A stretch of 64,000 nt of DNA from Diphasiastrum complanatum (GCA_029204225.1 CM055096.1:57547600-57611599), one strand, 5' to 3'; shown: positions 12,056 through 24,341, numbered from the stretch's first letter. Notes: generated from the letters alone by a model not told the origin. Translations and numbers: made by a program.

Positions 12056-12567
12056 AACGAATTGAATTCAACAAATAAACAAAGAAAGACGTACAAACCT
12101 TGGTCCTCCAAAGAGCTCAACTTGTTGCTCAGCACATCGATTCCATCCTTCCCATTACATATATGTTTGCTCCATCCTTCTTCTTACTTACTTCTTTCTT
12201 TCTTCCTTTGTGGAGTACCTTCTAATAGGACGATCACAAAACCCTGCAATAAATAAAGCATAAAGAGCCAGCTACAAAACTGAAAGTTGTGGATTTTGGT
12301 AGAAGGATTAGACACTAAAAGCTAAGTTTAAAGAGAGGAGAGGGCCAACGCTTTGAAATATCAAGAAAGTGCTTATGAGGAGTTTAAACCTGGACTAGAA
12401 AATTTGAACTGAGAAATTTCGGAGGGAGTTCGTTTTGGGGGGAAATTTGAATTAAACAGTTTAAATTTCATATTAAGTTTTTATTTAATGGAGTGGACAA
12501 TGAAAAGTCCTCACCACCACACACACGAAGTAAACAATTAAAGGCCCTCACCATGCTTCCCTCCTCC
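12056..12567. other. No gene seen
   Basis: AT-rich spacer between the 43-bp repeats and the right palindrome array. No coding pattern on either strand. Confidence 0.4.
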
Positions 12568-13424
12568 TTGACGGATGTCGTCCGTCAAGCATGCATGAAA
12601 GGCTGTTGCACTAGCCTTCATTATTCACATAGAGCACATATAGGCTGCCCTAGATCATGCTTCTCTCCATCTTCATGACAATCGTTTGTCAAGCACGAAT
12701 GCAATATGCAAGGTATAGAAAAGGTTTTATGCACTAGATCTCATTAAACACATACATCGCATGTGGGGTAGCCCTACATCATGTTTCAATCTACCTTGAA
12801 AAATGCAATCTGTCAAGCATGAATGAATTAGACAAGGTTGTACACACTAGTTAGCACATACATTCCATGTGAGCACTCCTTCTTTTCCATGCTTCCCTCC
12901 TTGACGGACGTTGTCCGTCAAGCAATGAATGAAGTAGACAAGGTTGTTGCGCTAGTCCTCACCATGCTTCACCTCTCATTAAGCACGTACATCCCATGTG
13001 AGCTCTCCTTCTCCATGCTTCTCTCATACTTGACGGACGTCATTCATCAAGCATGCATGAAGTAGATAGACAGTTGCACTAGTCCTCCCCATGCTCTCTA
13101 ATTAAGCACGTATATCCCATGCCAGCACTGCTTCTTCATGCTTCCCTCCTACTTGACGAGCGTCGTTCGTCAAGCATGCATGAAGTAGAGAAGGTAGTTG
13201 CACTAGCCCTCACCGGATGTCGTCTGTCAAGCATGAATGAAATAGACAGGGTTGTATGCACACATATATCGCGTGAGGGCAGCACTTCTTCCTGACAGAC
13301 GTCATCCATCAAACATGAATGGAGTAGACAAGGTTATACACACTAGCCCTCCCTAAACACATAGATCACATGTGGGCAGCCATTATTCTTGTTTCCCTCT
13401 ACCTTCACGGACACCTTCTGTCAA
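12568..13424 (+). repeat. Right palindrome array (9 units)
   Basis: Nine 21-bp palindromic sites lie at 12568, 12672, 12795, 12901, 13030, 13153, 13210, 13292 and 13404 (start positions), spaced 57-129 bp apart. The copy at 12901-12921 is perfect (TTGACGGAC-GTT-GTCCGTCAA). Those at 12568, 13030 and 13153 are close; the others are degraded, mostly in one arm. Each is part of a longer unit: the palindrome is followed by AAGCATGAATGAA-GTAGACA and then GTTG-CACTAG-CCCTCACC, and often preceded by CATGCTTCCCTCC. The array ends about 90 bp before the first ATG of the plus-strand gene. Confidence 0.8.
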
Positions 13425-15222
13425 GTAAATAAAGTGGGCATGATTAGTACTATGAGCTCTCACTAAGCAGTTTATTTTTTATTATCATGGTACATGTTTA
13501 TTTACTTATTCATCATTGCTAATATTGGTTGCAAACATGGAAAAAGAGATTGGCATTGCAGAAGTAAATAACACAAGTCCTATGGAAGTGATCTCTTGTC
13601 ATGACATTCTCCCAGTAATAGACGTGGAGGTAGATGTAAGGATGGAAATTTCTAAAGCTACTCCTTGGTATATGGAATCTATTGGACCAAATGAAGATAA
13701 GGGAGATGTGTTTCTTTATGTTAATGACAATGGACAAGGTTACAAATGTATGGGAATAATTTTAAGCATGGATAACATAATGTCTGCATATGGTGTACCA
13801 TGTAATTTTGCTCAAGTGGAATGCCCACAATAGAAAAAATTATTTGGTATTGAATTGCAATGGTCTAAGTATTCTCCTATCATGCTGGGATGGAAGAGAA
13901 GGTTCAATGATCAAGATGGGTTGGGATATTCCAAATCTTTCGGAATGGATTACAGATCTCTTCTTGTGAAGACATTGTTGAAGGATTTAAAAAAGTCAAA
14001 GCTAAGCAACTTGAAGAAGGAAGAGCTCCTTCTTCTAAAGTTTATTCTAGTATTATAAAAGATGCACTGAAGGGAAAAAGACCACATACATTGGGCAATG
14101 ATGTTTTTTCTAGGAGAGGCATTCAATTGGTAGAGAGAGATCTTACAAACTATCTAGCCATGCGCAAATCGGGAAGTGTAAGGAGGACAAAGGAGAAGAT
14201 ATCTAAGGCAAAAGTTTTGAAGATAGATGGTGAGAAAGAAACACCATTCAAAAAGATTCAAGACATGGGAAAACAACTAGAGCTAGCTATCGACAAGGAT
14301 ATAGTCTCAAAAAATGCTGAAAAAAAGGTAACAATGTTGGATTCAAACATTGAGAAGGCATCACAACCAAAAGTGCTTAAGGAGAAAAGGAAAGTGACAA
14401 CTTCATCTTCACAGAGGAATGAAACAAGGAAAAAACCACATAGCGGGCAATCAAGCACAAGAGGTGGAGAAGAAGTCGTACCTCAGAACTTTCAAGGATA
14501 TGAGACTATTGCCAATCAACCTAGAACAGGTGATATCATTGGCATGGACGTGACTACCCTCGAGATGGCTCAATCATTGAACCAAGCAGGACCAAATGAA
14601 AGTGTCAACAATGTAAGTAAGACCTCGAAAAAAGTAGAAGATCAACTGTTCTGGGAGAAATTTTCACATATGTATCCATTTAGGGAAAATTGCACATTCT
14701 TGATTCCTGTGACATTGTGTGATTGTGTTCCTACTCATTATGTGTATCGATCAATTAACAAGGTTCATTACAAATATCTGACGAGCCAATTTAAGAGTAT
14801 GCCTCATTTGGTTGATATGATAGCAGACCTAGTACCTTATGATGTTCAAACAAAAAAAATGCTAAAGAGAGATGAGATTCTTGAGAGCAAAATTTTTTCT
14901 TACATGTATTATATTGTCTCTGGTCAACACTCTATATTAGTTGCAAGAAGAATAGTGGAGTCTCCAACATGTCCACAACATCTAAGGGACTGTTACAGTA
15001 CTAGGAATTCAAGGATACTAGGTGCACATGATTATCTTGAAACTTCGAAACTTTCAAGATTCATGAATCAACTCCATCAAGAGGTTATGGTAAAGACTCC
15101 TTATCAAGATGCTCTATCACAAGCAAGAAGACAATGGCAATACTTTGGTTGTCCGCCAAAGCCAACAGGAGGGCACTCCATAGCAAACTCAAAATGGAAG
15201 GTGATCCTTGTACTTATGCTAT

Positions 15223-15250
15223 GTTTTTTTTTTTTTTTTTTTTTTTTTTT
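15223..15250. repeat. Poly-T run inside an intron
   Basis: A run of about 28 T lies in the intron at 15,200-15,342 of the plus-strand gene. Such a run is prone to length error and to length polymorphism. Confidence 0.85.
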
Positions 15251-17174
15251 ATCTTTTCTATTAGTAGATTTTATGCTATAAAGATTTATTCATGCATTTC
15301 TAAATTTTAAGCGTATTTACGATATTTCCAAATGTTGTGCAGGAATTCATGGAAGTAATAAAGGCTACATTGGAGACAATAAACGCAAGAAGTGACTTGC
15401 ATATGCTTTTGAGTAGCAAGTTTATTTTCAATAGGTGGTTGGATATTATGGAGAAGTACATAAATTTTTTTTTCTAAACATCAGGGGTGAGCATTCCAAT
15501 AAGAATTCAAATGAGTTTGCAAAAGGTAAAAAGATGCAAGTGGATGGTACCACACAATTATCCCCCAACATGTTTCGTTGTATCCAATGGTTGCTTGATG
15601 ATGAGGTTTTAAAGATACAAGAAATGATATTTTGTGGCACCATATTGTTAAAAAAGGCAAAAGTAGTAAGAGAGTACAAAGACATGGAGGATGTGGCTAC
15701 AAGTTTCAAGTATAATAGAGTACTGAAAAATGGAATTGTAGAGTACTTAAAGAGCATCTCTGGTGAGGAGAAACTACAATATGATGAGGTTGCAAAAAAA
15801 TACAATATCACAAAAGAGCTTTATGATAAGATGTATAGTTGGAGCAAAGATTGGATGAAGGAGTCAATTAACAAAGCAAAAAAAAAGACACATCTACCTG
15901 AAGTTGTGAACAATGAACTACGTCTTGCACATGTGAAGGCATTTGGAGTACAACAACGTCTACATTTTGAAAGGCCTTGGAGGGTTTTCAACACAAGGGA
16001 ATTAATCTCTTGCTTTACAGATGTGATAGATGCATGTGGTGATTCTAATGACATTGGGTTAGTGCTTGTAGACACTACATCACAAGGGCCTCAGTATGAG
16101 TGGATCACATATGCTTTTAAAAGGTTGGTGGAATGCATTGCTAGCATTATCTTGGGTGATTCTTATGTCTTGGATGCACTAGTACCTTATACACCAGTTT
16201 TGAGTGCTTTGGATACTACTTTACGACACATTGTTGGTTCCGTTCATCTAGAGTATGGATCATACACTAGAGGGGATGCATGTGAAAAAAGGTACACAAG
16301 TAGCCATGATCTTGTTGTGTTGATGGCAATGATCTCAAAGACAGAGGACAAAACCATATGGGATGCTCTTATTAGCAATGAAGTACCGTCCATTATATAT
16401 GATGAAGATGAAAGTGAAGAGGAAAAAGAATCACCATCAGAATCAATGATAACTTCAAAAACAAAATTTGGATTGTTTGAGAAGCCTATAACATATGAGA
16501 GTTGTGCACTAAGCGGAGGTTGTACCAGCAAATATCGCAAAGACCACACATTCTTTTCTATGCTTGTTTCCTCATTTTGCCAACATGGAAAAGTTGTTGT
16601 AGATGCATTTACTGGAGGATTCGCCTTGAGAGAGGCCCTACATAGCGAGAGGAAGACAATTGTGTTTGTAAACAATTCTTCTGAGAAAGATTTGCTTGAA
16701 AGATATGCTTCCATGATGGTTGAAAGCTTGTCTGAGATAATGCCTTCTATAAAAGCTTGGGGGGGAAGATGGGAAGTGCAAACCAAAGTGGAAGCCAATT
16801 ACCTTCTTCATGTCAAGCTCAGCCATTGCCTGCAGATTTCCTTAGAGATATTGCTGAAACCTCAAAGGACATTGATTTGTTCAATATGCAAGAAGGTTAT
16901 GTTGGCCTTGATGATGTTATTGAAGATCATAATGATAACACTTTGATTCAGGATGAGGGACATGCTGAAATGGATGGTAAAGAGACTATAGAGAACCAAG
17001 CTATAGAAAAGGACATAGTACATGAGACAAGTTAGTAGAGTTATTGTACAGTCATGGGATGGATGCCTTGATGCACTCTTCAAAGAACTATTTTTTTTTT
17101 TCTAATGGATGATAAGTTTAAATATTTGGATACTACACAAACCATCTTATGTCAATTGTTCTTACTTTTCAGTT

Positions 17175-17184
17175 GTATGTGTGT

Positions 17185-17235
<51 letters not shown>
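17175..17235. repeat. (GT)n microsatellite
   Basis: An almost uninterrupted GT dinucleotide run of about 60 bp, with one TGTA variant near its start. It lies between the methylase-like and FCP1-like coding blocks, in what is probably an intron. Confidence 0.9.
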
Positions 17236-17236
<1 letters not shown>

Positions 17237-18080
17237 ATTACTTATATTGTTTTTTCTTTTAAGAATATATGAAGATAAATAAAGACTTTCAAGGAGATAT
17301 AAAAATATATTTTGATAGATTAAGGCATGAAGAGCATGAATATTAATACATTGGGTTATGTACTTTCAGGTTCAACAACCAAAAAAGCATTACCATGATG
17401 AGCTGTTTCTTATTTTAGATTTGAATGGCATACTTTTAAAAAGATATGGAAGGCATCCTGGCTATCCTGATGTTGTGAAAGTTGGAAAACGATGGATAAA
17501 ACTACGTTTTGGATGGTTATGTTTTTTGAAGAAATTACTCTCTTTGTTTAGGGTTGGAATATGGTCATCCATGACATACACCAATTTGCTATGCACTTAT
17601 ACATTCATGGAGAAACAAGCACAACAAAAGCTACCATTTTTTTATGGTCTGGAGCCAAGAGAATTGCTATCAGCATGAAAGAATGATGAGACCTGATAAT
17701 GATAATGTCATTGCTGACTTCAAACCTTTATGTTACATTTGGCGCAACTTTTATCCATCTTTAGATTGTCATAACACGATACTAGTAGATGACTCTCCGT
17801 ATAAATGTTGTATGAATAGTGCAGAAAATTGCATATTTTTAGAGACATTTGATGGGTGGAGTGAGGGAGACTATCTAAATGATGTATTACTACCTCATTT
17901 GGAAGAAATAAAAAAGGCTCCCAAAGTTCAAGACTATATTAGAGAAAATCGTATCGGTCAACAACCAATCATGTCAAATCATAACTATTATAGTTATATT
18001 CAACCCGTGATGCAAGATCCTTGGGACTCTATTCTACCTACAGCTCCATAAAAAAAATCAATGTTTTATGATGTGCTACA

Positions 18081-21000
18081 TCACAAGAAAATGGAAGACA
18101 CGAAGATTCTATCCATATATGAGAATTTGATGCTGATCAAATACAAATATTGGAACTCTTGAACCTTGCAGCTTTGTTCGTTCAATCCAATTGCCTCTCT
18201 TTGCTTGGTAAAGAGTGGATGAACTGGATTTGGAGCTCTCCTTTCGAGATCAAATCTCAAATGTGATGGTACTTCAGAAGAATGTGCTTCATCTTTGAAT
18301 GGAAGACATGATCTTGGGACAGATAGATGGCACTCTAGGAGTCCATTATCATCGTGCTTGGCCCCTCTTGTGGTATCCCGATTGCCTCCAACATCATCCG
18401 CAACCACACTACCTCATTCGCCACTTTCGAGGCTGCGACATACTCAGCTTCGCAAGAGGATTGAGCTACCAAGATTTGCTTTTTGCATATCCAGCTGATT
18501 GCAGTTCGCACACTGTTGTACATCCAGGCTTGTTGTCATCCTTGCAGCTCGCCCAACTCGCATCACTGTAGTGATGCAGCTTGAATCCTTTCTCCTCATT
18601 TCTAGCTTTGTAGGCTAATCCAATATTTTGGGTACCCTTCAGATATTGTAGGATTTGTTTGACCATTTGCCAATGTGCTAGACCAGGATTGGAAGAAAAT
18701 TGGCTCAATGTGTAAACAAAGAAGGTCAAATCCGATCTGGTACAAATTGTCAAGTACATCAGAATCCCGATTAAGTTCTGGTAGGGTATACTTGCCATCT
18801 TCTGTTCTTCTTCTTCTGTTTTTGGGCAATCCTGTTTCGTGAGCTTGGCTCCAACTATCATTGGTATGGTTTTTTCTTTGCAGTCCATCATGTGGTACTG
18901 CTTCAACACTTTTCTGGCGTATTCTGACTGACTCAAGTGCAGTTTGCCATTTGTTCGATCTCTTCTGATCTCCAGTCCTAGGCATTTTGTTGCTTCTCCA
19001 AGATCTGTGATTTCGTAGCTTTCAAAAATCGGGCTCTTCGTGTCTTTGATCAGCATCAAGGAATTTTCTATCATCAACGAATCATCCACAAAAATGGTTA
19101 GTATCACAAAATCCTTTCCTACTCTTTTGATGTAGACATTACGGTTTGGTTGAGTAGGGTTGAAGTCTAGAGACTTCAGAAGACCATCAAGCTTTTTGTA
19201 CCAGACCCGTGATGCATGTTTTAGACCGTAGATGCATCTCTGCAATCGACAGACATATTGTCTATTGTTGGGATCTTCATAGCCTTCAAGTTGCTTCATG
19301 AAGATTTTCTCCTCTAGATCTCTGTGGAGAAAGGCTGTTTTCACGTCAATTTGGTGAATTTTTAGATTGTACTGTGTGGCGTATGCAAGGAGTAGCCTTA
19401 TGCTTGTCATCTTCACCATGTGTGAATATGTGTCGAAATAGTCGACACCATATCTTTGCGTGTAGCCCTTTGTGACAAGCCTTGTCTTGTAGCGACCAAT
19501 AGTGCCATATGATTCTAGCTTTTTCTTCTACACCCACTTGCAGTCGACTATTTTTCTTTTTTTTGGCAGTGGCTCTAATGTCCATGTCTCGTTTTGCCTC
19601 ATCGACTCGATCTCCTATGACATTGCCTGCTTCCAAAATTCTCCCTCTGGACTCTGGATAGCTTCTTGGTATGTTGCTGGCTCTTCTGTGAAGCTGTAGT
19701 ATTCGAATTGCGTGTCTTCGCTCCATTGAAGATTGTCAGAATAGCGGTCTGGAGGTCTTCTTTGTCTTGTTGACCTTCGAGTTGTGTTTCGTTGCTGCTC
19801 GAACATTTCTTGTTCGTGGGGTCGATCCTCTGCTTCCTGCTGCTCCGGAGTCTGGGGCTCTACATTTTGATTTGATGTATGTCCTCAATATCCCTCCTGA
19901 ATAGGCAGTAGTGTGAAGATCTCATGGTCTCTTTCGTCTTTCAGTCCAGGGAATGTGGACTCGTCGAACTTCACATCTCTGCTCGAAACAACCTTCTTCG
20001 TGGTTGGATCGTAGAGTCTGTACACATGTGTTCCGTTCGAGTAGCCGACCATGATTGTTTGCTTGGATGACATATCAGGCTTTTTGCCTGTCCACATTTC
20101 GTATGGTGTTCTGTTCTCCAATGCAATCGTTGTAGATCCGTTCTGTAGGTGTACAGTTGCAGCTATTGCCTCGGCCCAAAATTGACCTGGCAATTGAGCC
20201 TGTGCCATCATGCATCTGGCTCCTTCGACTAGCATTCTATTTTTTCTTTCTGCCACACTGTTGTATTCTGGTGTACTGGTGTTCGATCCCCTGTTCTTCA
20301 CAGAATCTTGAGAACTCTGTGCTTTTGTATTCACTTCCATTGTCAAATCTAAGGATCTGTATCTTTTTTGAGGTGTGTCACTCTGCAAATGCCACGAACT
20401 TCTTGAAAGAATCAAATACTTCGGATTTCTTTTTCAAGTAGTAGATCCTAGTCATTCAGCTGTAATCATCTATGAACGTTAGAAAATATCTCGAACTCGA
20501 GAGCGAATCTATTTTCATTGGTCCACACACATCAGAGTGGATGAGCTCAAGAACTTCTCTGGCTCTTCTTCCCTCGTGTGTGAACAGATTACGATGTTGC
20601 TTGCCTTTCTGGCAAGCTTCGCAGAACTTAGCCTCTGGCCTTGAAATCTTGAGACCTGTGACAATGTCCTTTCTACTCATGTCATACAGGCTCCGCATGT
20701 CCAAATGATACATTCTTCTATGCCAGAGCTGATCTTCGTTTTTTGAAGCATTTAATATGCTTTCAGATTTGCTGATTATTTTGGCCTGGTAGAGATTTCC
20801 TTCTCTGCATCCGACCGTCAGCAACTTGTTTGTCGTCTCTCAATCATACGACAAGTGTTGCCGTCGAACAAAACTCGAATGCCTAGATCTGTCATCTTGG
20901 AGACAGATAATAGATCCTTTCTGAGTGAGGGCACATAGAGTGCTCTTGGCAGCTTTGCTTGGCCTGACAGTGTTTGTAGCTATAGAGAGCCGATGCCTTT

Positions 21001-21936
21001 GACATCGTGTCTGCTTCCATCGTCTAAAATCACTACTCTATCGTTTTCGAGTTCGCAAAAGTTGATCAAGATCTTCTTGTTGCAGGTTATGTGAGATGTT
21101 GCTCCTGAATCGATGACTACATTGTAGTCGTGTTCAGAGTAGCTTGTCGAAGCTTCGTCGAGTATCGTGAAAGCTTCGTCACCTCTTTCAGCATCCTTTG
21201 ATGACTTTGCAACATATGTCTTTTCAGCTTTGTTTTTTTTTTTTTTTGGATTGAATCTGTAGTCGTATGCATGAAGAAAATTGTTGATTTGAGGACTTCG
21301 TCTTCTAGAATCTTGGCTTGTTTTTGTTCTTCTTCTTTCCTTTCGTGAGAACCTTCTCTTGATCACCGCTTCCCTCTCCTTCATCTCTCATCAGCGACAA
21401 GACTGACTGCTTTGTCGAATGTCATATCTGGTAGACTCAGTATGAGCATTCTTAGCGACTGATAGGATGCCGGTAGAGATTTCATGAAGTACATAAGTTG
21501 TTGTGGTGTTGGGACCTGGTTTGCCTGTCCTGATGCAACGAGTTGAGCGAAGATCATTTCGATCTTCTCAACGTGCCGATCTAACTGGTTGCCATCCCAC
21601 CACATGGATTGCAGCTGATTGTGAAGGTGCATAATTGAAGCTGCAGTCCTCACTTCATATTTCTGCTTTATTCTTTCCCACGTTGCATGGCTGCTTTCGT
21701 AGTCTTCAATCTTCATGAGTAGATCTTCATCTATGGACAAAACGATGATCATCATTGCGCGCTCATCCTTCCATTCAGCTCTCCTCGGATCTCCCTCTGG
21801 AGGCTGTTCCTCTGAGAGCTCGGTCACGGACCAGATGCCTTCGCCGTTCAGGAGTGTTTTGATTTTGAATTTTCAGATTCTGTAATTTGCACCATCAAGA
21901 CTAATTGCTACTCTGGTCTGGATTGTCGTAGCCATA
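18081..21936 (-). mobile_element. Ty1/copia element A, copy 1 (degenerate gag-pol)
   Basis: Minus strand, from the ATG at 21,936. Gag occupies 21,936-21,381, with TGA at 21,873-21,875 probably replacing a Trp codon. Protease follows with 'VVIDSGATSHIT' (20,980-21,384). Integrase (19,885-20,824) has an H-H-C-C block 'HRRMYHLDM...CEACQKGKQH', 'IHSDVCGPM' and 'NSVAERKNR'. RT (18,466-19,806) has 'IHQIDVKTAFL' and 'FVDDSLMIEN' at the catalytic YVDD position. RNase H is at 18,335-18,523 with 'SSCEAEYVAA'. The CCHC knuckle region is deleted here but kept in copy 2. Many frame changes rule out function. The 3' LTR is missing; the element runs into the FCP1-like gene end near 18,060. Confidence 0.85.
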
Positions 21937-21988
21937 TTGTGTTGTCTAGAGGAATCACGGCTGGGATATCAGTAGTGATAACATGTAG

Positions 21989-22640
21989 GCTCTGCTACCA
22001 TGTCGTGGAAGCTTTTTTATTTTTTGTGTTCATCCTCTCTTCTGATTCGCAAACAATTTTCTGTCTTTGAATTTTCTTTTCGTGTGGAAGCTCTTACGGG
22101 ATCCTAGACACTCGACTACATATCATAGAACATATTTTATTCTAGAAATCAAGACACAACACAAGGCCAAGAGATACACAAAATAGAGCGCCTATATTGT
22201 CAGTTTGGTTTTAGAGTGAAATCGTCAGTGTCTCGTTCGTTGGTGGAATGACTCTCTGCTCTTTCGCTGTGTTCTGTTCGTTGGCAGACTTTTATGCACA
22301 GCTATGGTATTTTTGCTTTCTTACTCTATTCGCTACGTCTCTCTCTATTTCTTAAGATCTCTATATTCACTATCTCTCTTTTTGTTATGATCCAGAGAGG
22401 ATCGTTTATACCTCCACTGTGTGGAGTTTACAAGATAGCTAAACGTAGAATCACAAGACTAGTTAACACTAATCAACCAGTTAGTTAGTCTCCATCGTTG
22501 CTATTTGTTTCAGCTGGGCATGAAGCCCGCTGAGTTGCCAGCTGGCAGCGCATAAGATTTCTCTTCGTGTATTTTTGTTCTTTTTGTTTCTTTTCGTAGT
22601 TTTTGTTTTGCGTCCATTTTGTGCTTTGCAGTCCTGGAGG
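21989..22640 (-). mobile_element. Copia A primer binding site and 5' LTR, copy 1
   Basis: On the minus strand, TGGTAGCAGAGCC (22,001-21,989) is a one-base variant of the tRNA-Met PBS, directly after an LTR whose plus-strand start is TGTCGTGGAAG at 22,002. A TATAAA lies on the minus strand near 22,413. The far end of the LTR is not resolved; 22,640 is a guess. Confidence 0.55.
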
Positions 22641-23721
22641 TGTGTTTACGATTCACGATGTGCTGCGACAAAGTTGCAGGAGTTCACCATTTCTGACATT
22701 TGCTTCCTATGAATTGACAGTATTCTGACAGGCCTATCCTCTTGCTCTAAGGTTGCCCTATTGCTTGAATTCGGATGCTTCAATCCGTTTGTCAAATGGT
22801 GTTCGATTGAATGCACACTGACTGTAAACACCCAATAGCCTGCCTCGGAATTTCAAAATTTTATTTGCCGAGGTTCTGATTAGCTGACAACTCTTGTCTC
22901 TGAATCCTCACACAGTCTCAAGCTCACCAAGCTTCTATGTGCTAAACTTTCTGCACCAGTGTTTCTCCTTCCGTCTTCAACCCGCCGTAAACCCCGAACT
23001 CTCAGAAGACATTTCTCCCTAAGCTCTCTTCAACGACGATGTTGTACTGTGTACACTCCTTGTACGACTCTGATACCAACTTAGAATTTGCTTCGAACAC
23101 GAACACAGATCATGTTACATAGTAACACAAACAGAAAACACTCTCCATAGCAAGCTTACATAACAACTGTATTTCTCAAAATGAAATTACACTGTACATA
23201 TAGTTGTTCACTCAGGCAACCCATGCCTGACCCAGGTTGTCGTTGGCGGGATGCGTGTCCCGTCGACTTGCCTCGTGGCGAGGCCAATTGATCCTTATCA
23301 ACTGATAGGACCCACAGTACAGTAGCACAGTGATTCTACTTTAATTCTAGCTATTTTTACAAGGAAATGCAGCTTCTGGAGGCTCTGTGAAGGTTAGTAA
23401 TGCGAAGGTGACTTCTTACTGGTTTTGGAGAAATCAAAATTTGATGGGATTTTGGCTCTCTTTTTTTCACCAAAGGTAGATTTGAGTGTTTTTTGGTATT
23501 TTTTGATGTTTGTGATAGAATGCCAAGCCCTTAGAGGCTATTTTGGTCTCCACTACCCTTTCACACCTCCTCTGCTAGCTTACCACAGTCCAATCACAAG
23601 AAAACAAGCTAAACAAGTCCAAACTACCCCCAAATCCACCTAAATACACTAAAAATGACAAAACAACTAAAAAGACAACTAGAACTAGTTAGAGATAGCC
23701 TATCCCCGACAACAGTGCCAC
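22641..23721 (-). mobile_element. Leader/LTR remnants of older minus-strand retroelements
   Basis: A second PBS-like sequence, GTTGGTATCAGAGTC on the minus strand, lies at 23,080-23,066; its paralogue at 44,274-44,261 is intact. At 23,720-23,704 the minus strand reads TGGCACTGTTGTCGGGG, a mutated tRNA-Asp-type PBS whose paralogue at 44,913-44,897 differs by a few bases and is closer to consensus. No gag or pol pattern is seen between them. These are remains of nested elements. Confidence 0.45.
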
Positions 23722-24341
23722 TGTATGGAGTGTAAAGATTCGATGGTGAGCAGCCCTCCGCCTGTCAAAAGTGTTAGAACACTTGGATAAGAACCTAGCT
23801 ATGCTTAGTTTCTAGTTTAGATGCTTTTCTAACTATACACTAACAATACCCCACTTTAACTCTACTTTCACTAACACTAATCACAAGCATTCATCAAGAT
23901 AGTAGGTGAAAGGGGTGAGAAAGAGAGGTGATATTGAGGTTAGCTCATGTGCTCAATATGCATGCTAAAGGAAAAGCCATAACTACTAAAACAAGAACAA
24001 TGAAAATGAAAAGTAATAAGAAAACACAACAAGACCAATAGCAAGAGTGATTAGCACATGAGGATGCTTTGGCTCTCCAAATTGGTAGAGATTCATCCTC
24101 TCAATAAGCATGTAAAATGGTGTACAATAGGTGCCTTTTTATCTTTGGCGTGGGCCTTGCCCCTTGCTTCCTATTGGCTACTTGCAAAAAGGTAGGATGG
24201 AAATCCTAACCCTTCAAAAGAAACACATACTAAGATTAGCACACCCCTAGCATTAAACAAAAAATAAGTGTCAACACCAAAAGAATAATTTTAGGAAGCA
24301 TTAGAAAGAGACACTTCACTAGCAAAACCTATTCCTGACAA
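23722..24341 (-). mobile_element. Probable LTR of an element with a tRNA-Asp PBS
   Basis: Starts TGTATGG directly next to the tRNA-Asp-type PBS and may end at CTGACAACA near 24,341, giving TG...CA ends. In copy 2 the LTR starts at 44,915 and is cut off by the deletion that joins at about 45,230. tRNA-Asp primers are typical of several plant gypsy lineages. The right end is tentative. Confidence 0.4.

Larger units (their letters stand above)
13516..18051 (+). pseudogene. Large protein with DNA-methylase-like and FCP1/HAD-like domains (disrupted)
   Basis: Collinear coding blocks on the plus strand: 13516-13833 (ends at an in-frame TAG), about 13834-13960, a frame change near 13,960, then 14091-15199. 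An intron from a GTGATCC donor at about 15,200 ends at TTGTGCAG near 15,342. A frame change near 15,465 in a T-run leads to 15,480-16,757. A frame change in a G-run near 16,760 leads to a stop at 17,036. An FCP1-like block at 17,358-18,051 has one frame change near 17,645. The middle block has a K/E-rich linker, then 'GLVLVDTTSQGPQYEW' and 'VVVDAFTGGFALREALHSER', in the order of motifs IV and I of beta-class N6/N4 DNA methylases, but a canonical DPPY is absent. The last block has 'LILDLNGIL', 'VGIWSS' and 'TILVDDSPYKC' of the FCP1/NIF HAD phosphatases; Asn replaces the second catalytic Asp. Catalysis by either domain is therefore doubtful. Family membership is inferred from motifs only. Confidence 0.6.

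Noticed and set aside
12568-13424. Regularly spaced palindromes that look like a CRISPR array
   Set aside because: Repeats are imperfect, spacing varies from 57 to 129 bp, the spacers are themselves repeated, and the host is a plant.
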